64,000 nt of DNA from Oceanisphaera litoralis (GTDB taxonomy: Bacteria; Pseudomonadota; Gammaproteobacteria; Enterobacterales; Aeromonadaceae): assembly GCF_016907015.1 (NCBI RefSeq), contig NZ_JAFBBE010000007.1, positions 62,001 to 126,000 of the forward strand. The letters are read 5' to 3'. A model generated the notes under the pieces. That model was given only the letters and a program-made list of their open reading frames with translations. It was not told the DNA's origin and ran no database searches. Shown here piece by piece: positions 26,560 through 36,300 of this stretch (its first letter is position 1; every line of letters starts with the position of its first letter). Made by a program: the position numbers and the translations under genes.

Positions 26560-27189
26560 ATGAGCACCCTGGGTCAGGTACTGCGTAGCCTGCATAACCC
26601 GGACAATGACAGCCTGGAGCCGGATCGGGTCTGTGTGCAGCTGCTGCGCGATGCTCGCCATGCCGAACAACATATGCAGGGGCTGGCACGCCAGTGCCAA
26701 CAGCTCGGCCTCGATATCGAGCAATTGCGCCGACAACTGCCGATGTTGCAGCAGCAGCGGGCAGAGCGGGAACAGGCGGTGCTCACTGCATTGGCTACCG
26801 GTGAGCAGGATCAGGCCCGCCGGCTGGCTACCGAGCTGGCCCGCGAAGAAGACCGCCTCGATGCCAGCCAGCTGACGCTCGCCAGCCTGCTTAAACGGCA
26901 CAGCTACTACCAGAGCCGCTGGCTGAGTGCCGAGCGCCATTATCACGATCTGTGCCGCCAGCTGGCGATGGCCAAGACCACCGCCTGTGTACGCAAGACC
27001 ATGGCCGCCATTCGCCGGCACCCGGCGGTGACCCTGGTCAACGCCAAACAGGCACTGGCCGACATACGGGCACGAGAGCAGCAACAGGCGGCAGACTCGG
27101 AGCCCGAGGCGACACCGGCAGCCACAGCCGTGCGCAGTGCCGATCAGGTGCTGGCACGGTTAGAGCAACAACTGAGGGGCCGTTCATGA
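26560..27189 (+). CDS. yjfJ: PspA/IM30 family protein (YjfJ-like)
   Basis: Mostly helical protein of 209 residues with long coiled-coil stretches (about 30-170), the form of PspA/IM30 (ESCRT-III-like) membrane-remodelling proteins. The match is stronger in pattern than in sequence: 'REEDRLDASQLTLASLLKRH' and 'AMAKTTACVRKTMAAIR' are the recognisable blocks. The family binds the inner face of the cytoplasmic membrane. It overlaps the next gene by ATGA and follows the yjfI-like gene, so all three should be one operon. Confidence 0.7.
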   Translation: MSTLGQVLRSLHNPDNDSLEPDRVCVQLLRDARHAEQHMQGLARQCQQLGLDIEQLRRQLPMLQQQRAEREQAVLTALATGEQDQARRLATELAREEDRLDASQLTLASLLKRHSYYQSRWLSAERHYHDLCRQLAMAKTTACVRKTMAAIRRHPAVTLVNAKQALADIRAREQQQAADSEPEATPAATAVRSADQVLARLEQQLRGRS

Positions 27190-27515
27190 AGCAACGCAAG
27201 CTGCCGGATAAATGGCAAAGCTCGGTCCGCGCCGCCAAGGCGGTGCAGGTTGCCTTCGATATGGATGAGGCCCTGCAGTACCAGATCCGGAGAGAGGCGC
27301 TGGATAACGGCCTGAGTCCCTCGGATCAGATCCGCCATATTCTGACCCTGCCTACCGCCGACAAACCCAAGCGTCCCCGACTGACGGTGTCACTCAGCCC
27401 GGAAGATTATGTTCATCTGGCCGAGCGCTACGGCCTGCAGCCGGAACAACAGCTGGAAATCAAACACAGGGTGATGGACGAATTGCTGAGCTACAGCCAA
27501 TCGCTTGATAAGTGA
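27186..27515 (+). CDS. Small protein with two ribbon-helix-helix-like segments
   Basis: 109-residue protein not recognised as a named family. Two segments look alike: 'VQVAFDMDEALQYQIRREAL' (about 19-38) followed by 'GLSPSDQIRHIL', and 'RLTVSLSPEDYVHLAERYGL' (about 60-79) followed by 'QPEQQLEIKHRVMDELL'. Each has an alternating beta-like strand and then a helix-turn-helix pattern like Arc/CopG/MetJ repressors, so a tandem ribbon-helix-helix DNA-binding protein is possible. The start ATG overlaps the yjfJ stop (ATGA). A regulator of its own operon is a reasonable guess, not shown. Confidence 0.6.
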   Translation: MKQRKLPDKWQSSVRAAKAVQVAFDMDEALQYQIRREALDNGLSPSDQIRHILTLPTADKPKRPRLTVSLSPEDYVHLAERYGLQPEQQLEIKHRVMDELLSYSQSLDK

Positions 27516-27553
27516 GTTAAAAAAGCTTTCAGCCGGAAGCGTTAAGCCGAAAG

Positions 27554-27585
27554 AAAAACACCGATCCCTTGGGCTCGGTGTTTTT
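27554..27585. terminator. Bidirectional rho-independent terminator
   Basis: AAAAACACCGA (27554-27564) pairs with TCGGTGTTTTT (27575-27585). A-run and T-run on the two arms make it usable from both strands, between the yjfIJ operon and the convergent CYTH/CHAD gene. Confidence 0.9.
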
Positions 27586-27642
27586 ATCTTTAGCTGATCG
27601 CTGACAGCTTAGCGCTGATAGCCAGTTTGCTACGTTAATTTA

Positions 27643-29151
27643 TTACCAGTAGGGTTGCAGCAACAGCGCCTGGGCACGGGACTGTTCCAGCGCCTCCAGC
27701 AGAAAACGCTGTTTACGCGCCAGCCACTCATCCAGCTCGGCGCCGTCCTGCTCGTCCAGATCCTCACTCAGATCCAGCAGCGGCGACAGCATGTCCAGAT
27801 CCTCGATGCCGCGCAGTATGTCGAGCCAGGGCATCCGAAACGCCATCCGCTCCCCTTCCGGATACAGCTCGCTGAAACAGAGCCCGACCATGAGATTGCG
27901 TCTGAGCTTGCCCTTTTGCTGTATGTATTGTGCACCATTCAACTCCGCCTTGCCCAGCGCACTGTGACGCAGAGTGTGCCAGCTGTCATCCAGCCGTTTC
28001 CGGGCCAGGCTGGCCACCGGGGCCGCCAACTGGACCGTCTGCGCCGGTGCCAATCCGGCTCGCCAGTCCTGCCGGTACAACCAGTGAGTCAGTCCCAGCA
28101 GCAGACGTCCATAACGGGGGCTGTAAAACAAGGCCCGCAGCCGGGCTTCGTCGGGCAACTGCGCCTGCTGCGCCATCAATTTGCCGACCAGGGTTTTCTG
28201 GCAGTCCAGTCGACGCAGATAGTGGCCTCTGTCACCGGTCAGGTGGGCCAGCATCTGCGCCCGATCCAGCCAGGACAACTGCTGCTGCAACCACAGCAGA
28301 TCATCGATCCAGCCGCTGTTGACCCGGTGCGATACCAACTCGCCGAACAACAGCAGGGTCTGGTGTACCAGAGAAACCCCCTCTCTCAGCTGAACCAGCC
28401 ATTCCAGATCCGGTTCGACCAGCCAGCCTTCTTCATGATGCTGCCAGTGGCGTAACCCCTGGTGCAGCAAGGCGACCATGGTCTGCTCACAGGCATCCTG
28501 CGGTTGCAAGGCCAGGGGTTCAAGCATTCGCAGTCGGGGGCTGGGGCTGAGCCCCGCCAGTTGGTAGCCTCGCTTGGCCTTGGATACCGCCCCCAGCCGC
28601 AAGCCTCCCTCTTTCACCAGGGCGTCGGCCAACTCGAACAGCTGGGAGGCGTCGCCCTTGACCAGTTCCAGCTCCAACTCGTGAATCGGTTCTCGTCGTT
28701 CTCCCGCCTGTACCTCCCCTTCGTCCAGTGCCAGCTCTATTTCGGTGCCGTCGATCACCAGCAACCAGCGCCGACGCAGAAAATCGGTGCTGAACAGGGG
28801 CTGCAGTGACTGCTGTATCTGCGCCGGGTTCACACCCTTGGGCCAGATCCGGGTGGGAAACAGCGATAAATCCGGGGTGTGCACCGTCAGGGGCACATTA
28901 TATTCCGGCCTTTGATGCAGGCCACCCACCTGACTACCCGCCAGCTTGACGGTTTGCTCCATCTCCCCGTTCTGACTGCGAATGCGCAGACCGGCATCCA
29001 TCTTGCGCAGCGCCAGATCGGCGGTATCGAAATAGGTGTTGGCCAGGTGTTGCTGGTCCTGTTTGAGAACTTGGTAAGCTTGCAACAGTGTGGGTAGCCG
29101 ATTGGCCACATCGGGTGAGACAAGAAACTTGAGTTCGATTTCTGTATCCAT
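27643..29151 (-). CDS. ygiF: CYTH and CHAD domain protein, inorganic triphosphatase
   Basis: 502-residue protein with an N-terminal CYTH domain (about 1-200) and a C-terminal CHAD domain (about 215-490). The CYTH motif ExExK is in 'MDTEIELKFLVSP' (E4, E6, K8), with further charged strand residues such as 'GLRIRSQNG'. E. coli YgiF of this architecture hydrolyses inorganic triphosphate. Histidine-rich helices in the CHAD part ('LRHWQHHEEGW', 'LDDSWHTLRHSALGKAEL') are thought to bind polyphosphate. The start was moved to ATG at 29151 because the residues upstream do not belong to the domain. ygiF lies beside glnE in E. coli as well. Confidence 0.88.
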   Translation of the reverse strand: MDTEIELKFLVSPDVANRLPTLLQAYQVLKQDQQHLANTYFDTADLALRKMDAGLRIRSQNGEMEQTVKLAGSQVGGLHQRPEYNVPLTVHTPDLSLFPTRIWPKGVNPAQIQQSLQPLFSTDFLRRRWLLVIDGTEIELALDEGEVQAGERREPIHELELELVKGDASQLFELADALVKEGGLRLGAVSKAKRGYQLAGLSPSPRLRMLEPLALQPQDACEQTMVALLHQGLRHWQHHEEGWLVEPDLEWLVQLREGVSLVHQTLLLFGELVSHRVNSGWIDDLLWLQQQLSWLDRAQMLAHLTGDRGHYLRRLDCQKTLVGKLMAQQAQLPDEARLRALFYSPRYGRLLLGLTHWLYRQDWRAGLAPAQTVQLAAPVASLARKRLDDSWHTLRHSALGKAELNGAQYIQQKGKLRRNLMVGLCFSELYPEGERMAFRMPWLDILRGIEDLDMLSPLLDLSEDLDEQDGAELDEWLARKQRFLLEALEQSRAQALLLQPYW

Positions 29152-29319
29152 AAGGGTGTCCGGAAGTCCCAACCTTTTGATTTGATAGTGGAAAGGGAAA
29201 GCAGCTACCACATTAACATGACAGTTTTATGAAAATGCTGTTTTCTTGCCTTTATAGTTAAGTTACCATTCGCGCCACTTTAATGTATCGAGTGTTTTTT
29301 CACCGAAACAGGGTTGGCC

Positions 29320-30000
29320 ATGCCAGTAAATACTATTTTAGGACTCTTTGCCAAGTCCCCGATCAAGCCCTTGCAGAAGCATGTGATGAAAGTCCACGAA
29401 GCTGCACAACAATTGGTTCCCTTCTTCGACGCCATGTGGGAGCAGGACTGGGCACAAGCCGAGATCGTTCAACGACGCATTTCCCAGCTCGAACGGGAAG
29501 CCGACACGCTGAAACGAGAAATTCGCCTCAAGCTCCCTCGCGGCCTCTTCATGCCGGTCGAGCGTACCGACATGCTGGAACTGCTCACCCAGCAGGACAA
29601 GATCGCCAACAAGGCGAAAGACATCGCCGGCCGCATGGTCGGTCGTCAGATGAGTATTCCACCGCAACTCAAACCCGCCTTTATGGACTACCTCGGCCGG
29701 TGCATCGATGCGACCGCGCAGGCGGCCAAGGCCATTGACGAGCTCGACGAGTTGCTGGAAACCGGTTTCAAGGGTCGGGAGCTGGATCTGGTGTCCGAGA
29801 TGATACACCAGCTCGACCTGATCGAAGATGATACCGATGTGATGCAAGCCAAGCTACGCAAACAGCTGCAGGCCATCGAAGATGGCTATAACCCCATCGA
29901 TGTCATGTTCCTGTACAAGATACTCGAATGGGTCGGCGACCTGGCAGATCAGGCCGAACGGGTGGGCTCCCGTCTGGAACTGATGCTGTCCCGTTCCTGA
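29320..30000 (+). CDS. DUF47 (PhoU-like) phosphate-transport accessory protein
   Basis: Helical cytoplasmic protein of 226 residues of the TIGR00153/DUF47 family, distantly related to PhoU. Family blocks include 'HVMKVHEAAQQLVPFFDAM', 'FMPVERTDMLELLTQQDKIA' and 'EWVGDLADQAERVGSRLELM'. The ATG at 29320 was preferred to in-frame codons just upstream. It precedes pit by 22 bp, an arrangement widely conserved, and is believed to modulate low-affinity phosphate uptake through Pit. Confidence 0.9.
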   Translation: MPVNTILGLFAKSPIKPLQKHVMKVHEAAQQLVPFFDAMWEQDWAQAEIVQRRISQLEREADTLKREIRLKLPRGLFMPVERTDMLELLTQQDKIANKAKDIAGRMVGRQMSIPPQLKPAFMDYLGRCIDATAQAAKAIDELDELLETGFKGRELDLVSEMIHQLDLIEDDTDVMQAKLRKQLQAIEDGYNPIDVMFLYKILEWVGDLADQAERVGSRLELMLSRS

Positions 30001-30022
30001 GTGAAATAACAAAGGTATAACA

Positions 30023-31288
30023 ATGGATATCATCGCTAACTACGGCACCACGCTGATTATTATCGCCGCCGTATTCGGTCTTTTCATGGCCTGGGGTATC
30101 GGTGCCAACGATGTGGCCAACGCCATGGGCACCTCGGTAGGCACCCGCTCACTGACCATCAAACAGGCGATCATCATCGCCATGATCTTCGAATTTGCCG
30201 GCGCCTATCTGGCCGGCGGCGAGGTCACCTCCACCATCCGCAAGGGCATCATAGATGTCAGCGCCTTCGACGGGCATCCCGATCTGCTGGTGTTCGGCAT
30301 GATTGCCTCGCTGCTGGCGGCCGGCAGCTGGCTGCTGCTGGCCTCCTGCTTCGGCTGGCCGGTGTCCACCACCCACTCCATCGTCGGCGCCATTATCGGT
30401 TTCGCCCTGGTCTCCCTGGGTTCGGACGCCGTCCAGTGGACCATGGTGCTCGGTATCATCGGCTCCTGGATTGTGACTCCCGCCCTGTCCGGCGTACTGG
30501 CCTACTTCACCTTCATCAGCGTGCAACGGCTGATCTTCAATGCCGACAAGCCGCTTGAAGCCGCCAAACGCTATGTGCCCCTGTATATCTTCTTTACCGC
30601 CATGGTCGTCAGCCTGGTGACCATGAAGAAGGGACTCAAGCATGTGGGTCTGGAAATGACCGATGTACAGGGCTGGGGCCTGTCGGTACTGGCTTCCCTG
30701 GCACTGGCCGCACTGAGCGCCGTCTATATCAAGCGTCAGCAGTACAACCCCAGCGATGACAAGGACATGCATTACTCCAACGTGGAGAAGGTGTTCGGCA
30801 TCCTGATGGTGATCACCGCCTGTGCCATGGCCTTTGCCCACGGCTCCAACGACGTGGCCAATGCCATAGGTCCGCTGGCCGCAGTGGTCAGCACGGTGGA
30901 AAGCGCCGGCCAGATCGCCAGTAAGGCGACCATCGCCTGGTGGATACTGCCGCTGGGCGGCATTGGTATCGTCATCGGCCTGGCTTCGCTCGGTCACAAG
31001 GTGATGGCCACGGTCGGTACCGGCATTACCCACCTGACTCCCAGTCGTGGTTTTGCCGCCCAGCTGGCCACCGCTGCGACCGTGGTGATCGCCTCCGGCA
31101 CCGGCCTGCCTATTTCCACCACCCAGACCCTGGTGGGGGGCGTGGTCGGGGTAGGACTGGCGCGCGGTATTGCCGCCCTCAACCTGAGTGTGCTGCGTAA
31201 TATCGCCGTGTCCTGGATAGTCACCCTGCCCGCCGGTGCCATACTGGCGATTGTGTTCTTCTATCTTATTCAGTGGTTCTTCAATTAA
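30023..31288 (+). CDS. pit: Low-affinity inorganic phosphate transporter (PiT family)
   Basis: Membrane protein of 421 residues with about ten transmembrane segments. The duplicated PiT signature is clear: 'GIGANDVANAMGTSVG' near residue 26 and 'AHGSNDVANAIGPLAAV' near residue 273. These bind metal-phosphate in symport with protons or sodium. It is co-transcribed with the DUF47 gene just upstream. No Pho box was identified. Confidence 0.95.
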   Translation: MDIIANYGTTLIIIAAVFGLFMAWGIGANDVANAMGTSVGTRSLTIKQAIIIAMIFEFAGAYLAGGEVTSTIRKGIIDVSAFDGHPDLLVFGMIASLLAAGSWLLLASCFGWPVSTTHSIVGAIIGFALVSLGSDAVQWTMVLGIIGSWIVTPALSGVLAYFTFISVQRLIFNADKPLEAAKRYVPLYIFFTAMVVSLVTMKKGLKHVGLEMTDVQGWGLSVLASLALAALSAVYIKRQQYNPSDDKDMHYSNVEKVFGILMVITACAMAFAHGSNDVANAIGPLAAVVSTVESAGQIASKATIAWWILPLGGIGIVIGLASLGHKVMATVGTGITHLTPSRGFAAQLATAATVVIASGTGLPISTTQTLVGGVVGVGLARGIAALNLSVLRNIAVSWIVTLPAGAILAIVFFYLIQWFFN

Positions 31289-31411
31289 GCACTGACTTCA
31301 GGGGGGCATAGGCCCCCTTGTTCTTGTCCTCCCCCTCGGCACCCATTACCATGACTTCAATGTTGAGAGTGACTTCTGAAGAATGGATTGTTGAAAATGA
31401 AGGAATCCCAG

Positions 31412-32029
31412 GTGAAATCAAAACTTCTTGTGGCATTGCTGTGCTACCTGCCATGGCTCGGCGTAGCCGAGGCCGCCAATCGCTACATTTCCGATAACGT
31501 GTACACCTATCTGCACAGCGGCCCCAGCAACCAGTTCCGTATCATCGGCACCGTCAATGCGGGCGAGCCGGTCGAGCAACTGAACAGCGATGCCGAGACC
31601 AAATACGTGCAGATTCGTGACGCCGATGGCCGTACCGGTTGGGTCAATGGCGACTTTGTACAGACAGAGGAAAGCTTTCGCTCCCGGCTGCCGTTGCTGG
31701 AAGAGGAGCTGACCAGCACCAAACAACTGCTCGCCTCCGTCGACGAACGCCATGAGCTGGATATGCAGGATAAAACCTCCCGGCTACAGCAGCAGGAGCA
31801 GGAACTGAGCCAGGTGCACGAACAGCTCAACGAACTGCGCCAGCAGCATGCCAGGCTGGAAAGTGAAAACCAGCGCCTGACCAGCCTGATGGATGACAAG
31901 GAACACAAGATGCGGCTGGACTGGCTGCTGAATGGTGGCCTGGTGGCCGGTGCCGGTGTTCTGTTCGGGATCTTGCTGCCCATGATTCCCCTGCGCCGCA
32001 GGCGTAATCAGGGCCGCTGGATGAACTGA
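31412..32029 (+). CDS. ygiM: TIGR04211-type SH3 domain protein (YgiM-like)
   Basis: 205-residue envelope protein. Signal peptide (KSK, hydrophobic run, cleavage after VAEA), bacterial SH3 domain ('RYISDNVYTYLHSGPSNQFRI' start, about 22-90), a long coiled coil rich in Gln/Glu (about 95-170) and one C-terminal membrane segment (about 175-195) followed by arginines. Same layout as E. coli YgiM. The start is GTG at 31412 with AGGA 7 nt upstream; ATG at 31397 is possible but puts five extra residues before the signal peptide. ygiM neighbours cca and uppP in E. coli, which also lie nearby here. Confidence 0.82.
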   Translation: MKSKLLVALLCYLPWLGVAEAANRYISDNVYTYLHSGPSNQFRIIGTVNAGEPVEQLNSDAETKYVQIRDADGRTGWVNGDFVQTEESFRSRLPLLEEELTSTKQLLASVDERHELDMQDKTSRLQQQEQELSQVHEQLNELRQQHARLESENQRLTSLMDDKEHKMRLDWLLNGGLVAGAGVLFGILLPMIPLRRRRNQGRWMN

Positions 32030-32059
32030 GGCCAGACAAGGCTGTAAGCTGTCTGCTGC

Positions 32060-32108
32060 AAGCCATAAGCTGCCCGAGTTGTTTGTGGGTGCGGCTTATG
32101 GCTTTTTT
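32060..32108 (+). terminator. Terminator after the SH3-domain gene
   Basis: AAGCCATAAGC (32060-32070) pairs with GCTTATGGCTT (32094-32104), with six T residues at the end. The loop is long (23 nt). Additional AGC/TAAGC-type repeats surround it. Confidence 0.7.
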
Positions 32109-32132
32109 CTTGTTTTACTTACGGCTTAAAGC

Positions 32133-33095
32133 TTACGGCTGTGTTGTTTGCTGGCTCAGGGCGAAGTGCCGATTGGGCTTGCGGTGGACGATGCCGTCTT
32201 GCTGCAACCAGTGAAAGATATCTTCCACTTCTTCCATCGGCTTCTCCAGCATGCGCGACACGGCGCCCTTGGCACAGCGCAGCTCACCCGCCTGTAATCG
32301 GGCTACCAGTTCATGGTAATAATCCGGACGGGCCGGCAATGCAGGCTCAGCCGGAGGGGTTTCTGCTTGTACTTGCTGCTCCTGTTTTCTCTGGCTGCGC
32401 CGGAAGCGGGTTTCTTCTCCCAGTAAAGAGATAAAGAAGGCGGCGAAGAAATCCAGCAAAACAGACAGGGCGGCGACAATACCAAACTGCACTCGCGCCA
32501 GCGGCCAGCCCAGACCATCTGCCAGGCTGGTCATCAGCCCCATCAGCGAGCTCTGGCTGGTAATGGCGACCCGATCCCGCTCCCGGCGCAGTTCATCCTG
32601 TCGGGCCCGTAACTCCTGATTGCGTGCCAGCATGTTGGTCATGCCATTCGCAATCCGTTTCATGTCGATATAGGCCTGGGCCGCCTGCTCGTTAATCTCG
32701 ATTTCCCGATCCAGGGCCACTATCTTGTCGTTATAGCTCTGCACCTCGGCCGCCTTGGCCTCATCCCCCTTCATCAGGGTATTGGTGGCGGCGTTGATAC
32801 CGCCAACACTGCCGGCGATGGAAAGACCCGCCAATACCCCATAGAAACAGAGCGCCTTCAGGGTGCCCATCGAATCACCGCGGTTGGCTCGTTCGCCCAT
32901 TTCATACCAGATATAAAACTTGCCCACCTCGAACACCAGTGCCAGGCCGCCAAACATCAGCTTCATCAGCAGGCCCTGTTCCAGCGACAGGAACAACAGG
33001 AGAGAAAACACCATGGAAGCGGCAATGGAGGCGCCGGTGATCATATAAACCACGGACAGGGCAAACGGGCCCTTGGGAAGACGTTGATAGTGCAC
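32133..33095 (-). CDS. Unknown membrane protein with coiled coil and winged-helix-like tail
   Basis: 320 residues, family not recognised. Three hydrophobic segments lie near 12-33, 43-60 and 82-104; a charged coiled coil with 'RARQDELRRERDRV' spans about 115-180; another long hydrophobic segment follows near 200-225 ('FGIVAALSVLLDFFAAFFIS'). The C-terminal 60 residues ('GELRCAKGAVSRMLEKPMEE' and on) resemble a small winged helix. So a membrane-tethered protein with a cytoplasmic helical domain is likely. It stands alone, convergent to ygiM and divergent from putA. No transfer signs are obvious. Confidence 0.6.
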   Translation of the reverse strand: MHYQRLPKGPFALSVVYMITGASIAASMVFSLLLFLSLEQGLLMKLMFGGLALVFEVGKFYIWYEMGERANRGDSMGTLKALCFYGVLAGLSIAGSVGGINAATNTLMKGDEAKAAEVQSYNDKIVALDREIEINEQAAQAYIDMKRIANGMTNMLARNQELRARQDELRRERDRVAITSQSSLMGLMTSLADGLGWPLARVQFGIVAALSVLLDFFAAFFISLLGEETRFRRSQRKQEQQVQAETPPAEPALPARPDYYHELVARLQAGELRCAKGAVSRMLEKPMEEVEDIFHWLQQDGIVHRKPNRHFALSQQTTQP

Positions 33096-33319
33096 TTTGT
33101 TTGGTTACCACTGACAGGAATGAAGTTGCATTATAGAGGGGCAGGATCCGCTGGCAAGCTGTCGCCGCCACCCAGCCACCGGTTCGACTATATTGATAGT
33201 GATTTACAGCACGGCTTTCGTATACGAACACCGACCGTAACACCCTATACATCAACAATCCGTCCATGGCCCGCCCGGCTGGGCTGGCATAGTCCCAAGC
33301 AACTTCAGGAACCATCGCC
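33096..33319. promoter_or_regulatory. Divergent promoter region upstream of putA
   Basis: 224 bp between the unknown membrane protein gene and putA; promoters for both must lie here. I see an AGGAA ribosome-binding site before the putA ATG but no confident promoter hexamers. This PutA lacks its own DNA-binding domain, so any regulator must be separate. Confidence 0.3.
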
Positions 33320-36300
33320 ATGTTTACTGCCGCCACCGTCTTTGCCCCCGGCTATGCCCCCAGGGATCTGCCGTCCCTGCGCCAGGATATCACCCGGAAC
33401 TACATTGTCGACGAGAACACCTATCTGGCCGCCCTGCTGGAGCAGGTGCCCGCCAGCGGTCAGACCCTGGCGCAGATCAATCAGCAATCCCGCCGGCTGG
33501 TCACCCGAGTGCGGGAAGAAAGCGACGGCGGTGACGGCATAGACGCCTTTTTGCAGCAATACAGCCTGGATACCCAGGAAGGCATCATCCTGATGTGCCT
33601 GGCCGAAGCCCTGCTGCGCATTCCCGACAGTCATACCGCCGATGAGTTGATTAAAGACAAGCTGTCCGGCGCCGACTGGGCCAGACATTTTCGCCAGAGC
33701 GACTCCACTCTGGTCAACGCTTCCACCTGGGGCCTGATGCTGACCGGCAAGATAGTGCGCATGGACAAGAAGCTGGACGGTAACCCGGCCAATGTGCTCA
33801 ACCGCATGATCAACCGCATGGGCGAGCCCATGGTACGTTCCGCCATGTATGCGGCCATGAAGATAATGGGCAAGCAGTTCGTGCTGGGGCGGGATATCAA
33901 GGAGGCGCTCAAGGCCAGCCGCAAGTCCCGTGATCTGGGCTATACCCACTCCTACGACATGCTGGGCGAGGCGGCGATGACCGCCGATGATGCCGAGAAA
34001 TACCGAGCCGATTACGCCAACGCCATCACTACCGTCGGCGCCGAAAAGCTGAACAACCCCAAGGTGCCCCGCCCTTCCATTTCCATCAAACTGTCGGCCC
34101 TGCATCCCCGCTATGAAGAAGCCAACCGGGAGCGGGTACTGACCGAGCTGTATGACGCCGTACTCGGCCTGCTGGAACAGGCCCGCCAACTGGATGTATT
34201 CATCACCATAGATGCGGAAGAAATGGATCGGCTGGAGCTGTCACTGGATCTTTTCGAATCCCTTTATCGTTCGGATATCAACCAGGGCTGGGGCGGCCTG
34301 GGGCTGGTGATCCAGGCCTATTCCAAACGCGCCCTGCCGGTACTGTGCTGGCTGACCGCCCTGTCGCGCAGTCAGGGAGATGAAATCCCGGTGCGTCTGG
34401 TGAAAGGCGCCTACTGGGACAGCGAAATCAAGCTCTGCCAGCAGGCCGGCATCGACGGTTACCCCGTCTATACCCGCAAGGCCGGCACCGATGTGTCCTA
34501 CCTGGCCTGTGCCCGCTATCTGCTGAGTGACGCCACCGATGGCGCCATCTATCCCCAGTTTGCCACCCACAATGCCCATACGGTGGTGTCGGTGATGTCC
34601 ATGGCCGGGGAGCGAAACGTCGAATTTCAGCGGCTGCACGGCATGGGCGAGGAATTGTATAACGCCGTGCTGGCCGAACACCCGGGACTGAATTGCCGCA
34701 TCTATGCGCCGGTCGGTGCGCACAAGGATCTGCTGCCCTACCTGGTGCGTCGCCTGCTGGAAAACGGCGCCAATACCTCCTTCGTGCACAAGCTGGTGGA
34801 TCCCAATACCCCCATCGACACCCTGATCACCCACCCGCTGACCAGCCTGGCGGAATACCGCAGCCTGGCCAACGACAAGATACCGCTGCCGCCGGCCATC
34901 TTCCCCGACCGGAAGAACTCCCGGGGGCTGAACATGAATATCGAGGACATGCGCGCCCCTTTCTTCACCGCGCTGGATCAACTGGCGAGCAAGGCCTGGC
35001 AGGCCGGTCCCATCATCGGTGGCAAGACGCTCACGACGGGGACCGGCAACGCAGTACTGAGCCCGCAGGATCACAGCCGGCAGGTTGGCCAGGTCTATTT
35101 TGCCGACAAGGCCACGGTCGAGCTGGCCGTCGGCAAGGCGCAGGCCGCCTTCAAGGGCTGGCGCAACACCCCGGTAGAGGCCCGTGCCCAGGCCCTGGAA
35201 AAGCTGGCGGATCTGCTGGAGGAACACCGGGACGAATTTATTTCCCTCTGTACCCGGGAGGCGGGCAAGCTGTTGCAGGACGGTATCGACGAGGTGCGTG
35301 AAGCGGTGGATTTCTGCCGCTACTATGCCGTTGAGGCCCGCTGCCTGATGGAGCCAAAGAAGCTGCCCGGCTACACCGGCGAGCTGAACCTGCTGTTCGC
35401 CCAGGGCCGGGGCCCCTTCGTCTGCATCAGCCCCTGGAACTTTCCGCTGGCGATCTTCCTCGGTCAGATAGCCGCCGCCCTGGCCACCGGCAATACGGTG
35501 CTGGCCAAGCCCGCCGAGCAGACCAGTCTGATCGCTCATCTGGCCACGACCCTGGCCCACCAGGCCGGCATTCCCGCCGATGTGCTGCAGCTGCTGCCCG
35601 GCGACGGTGCCACAGTGGGGGCGACGCTGACCGCCGATCCGCGCATCGCCGGCGTCTGTTTTACCGGATCCACCGACACCGCCCAGCTGATCAACCAGAC
35701 CCTGGCCAAGCGGAAAGGCGCCATCATCCCCCTGATCGCCGAAACCGGTGGTCAGAATGCCATGGTCGTCGACTCCACCGCCCTGCCCGAGCAGGTGGTA
35801 CGGGACGTGGTGCGCGCCGCCTTCCAGAGTGCCGGCCAGCGCTGTTCCGCCCTGCGGGTACTCTATCTGCAGGACGACATTGCCGAGCGGGTGCTGGAGA
35901 TACTGAAAGGGGCCATGAAGGAGCTGAGCGTGGCCGATCCGGCACTCTGGTCGACCGACGTGGGTCCGGTGATCGATCAGGACGCCCGGGCCGGTCTGGA
36001 CGCTCACCTGAGCAAGATGCAGGCCGCCGGCAGGAAACTCCTCGCCCAGACCCCGCTCGGCAAGGGCTGCGACCAGGGCTTCTATATTCGGCCCACGGCG
36101 CTGGAGATAAGCGCCATCGGCGAGCTGGAAAAAGAACAGTTCGGTCCCATACTGCATGTGGTGCGCTTCAAGGCCAAAGACATCGACCGGGTGATCAATG
36201 ATATCAATAACACCGGTTACGGCCTGACCCTGGGCATTCACAGCCGTAACGAGTCCTTTGCCGACTATGTGGCCCAATGCATCGATGCGGGTAACGCCTA

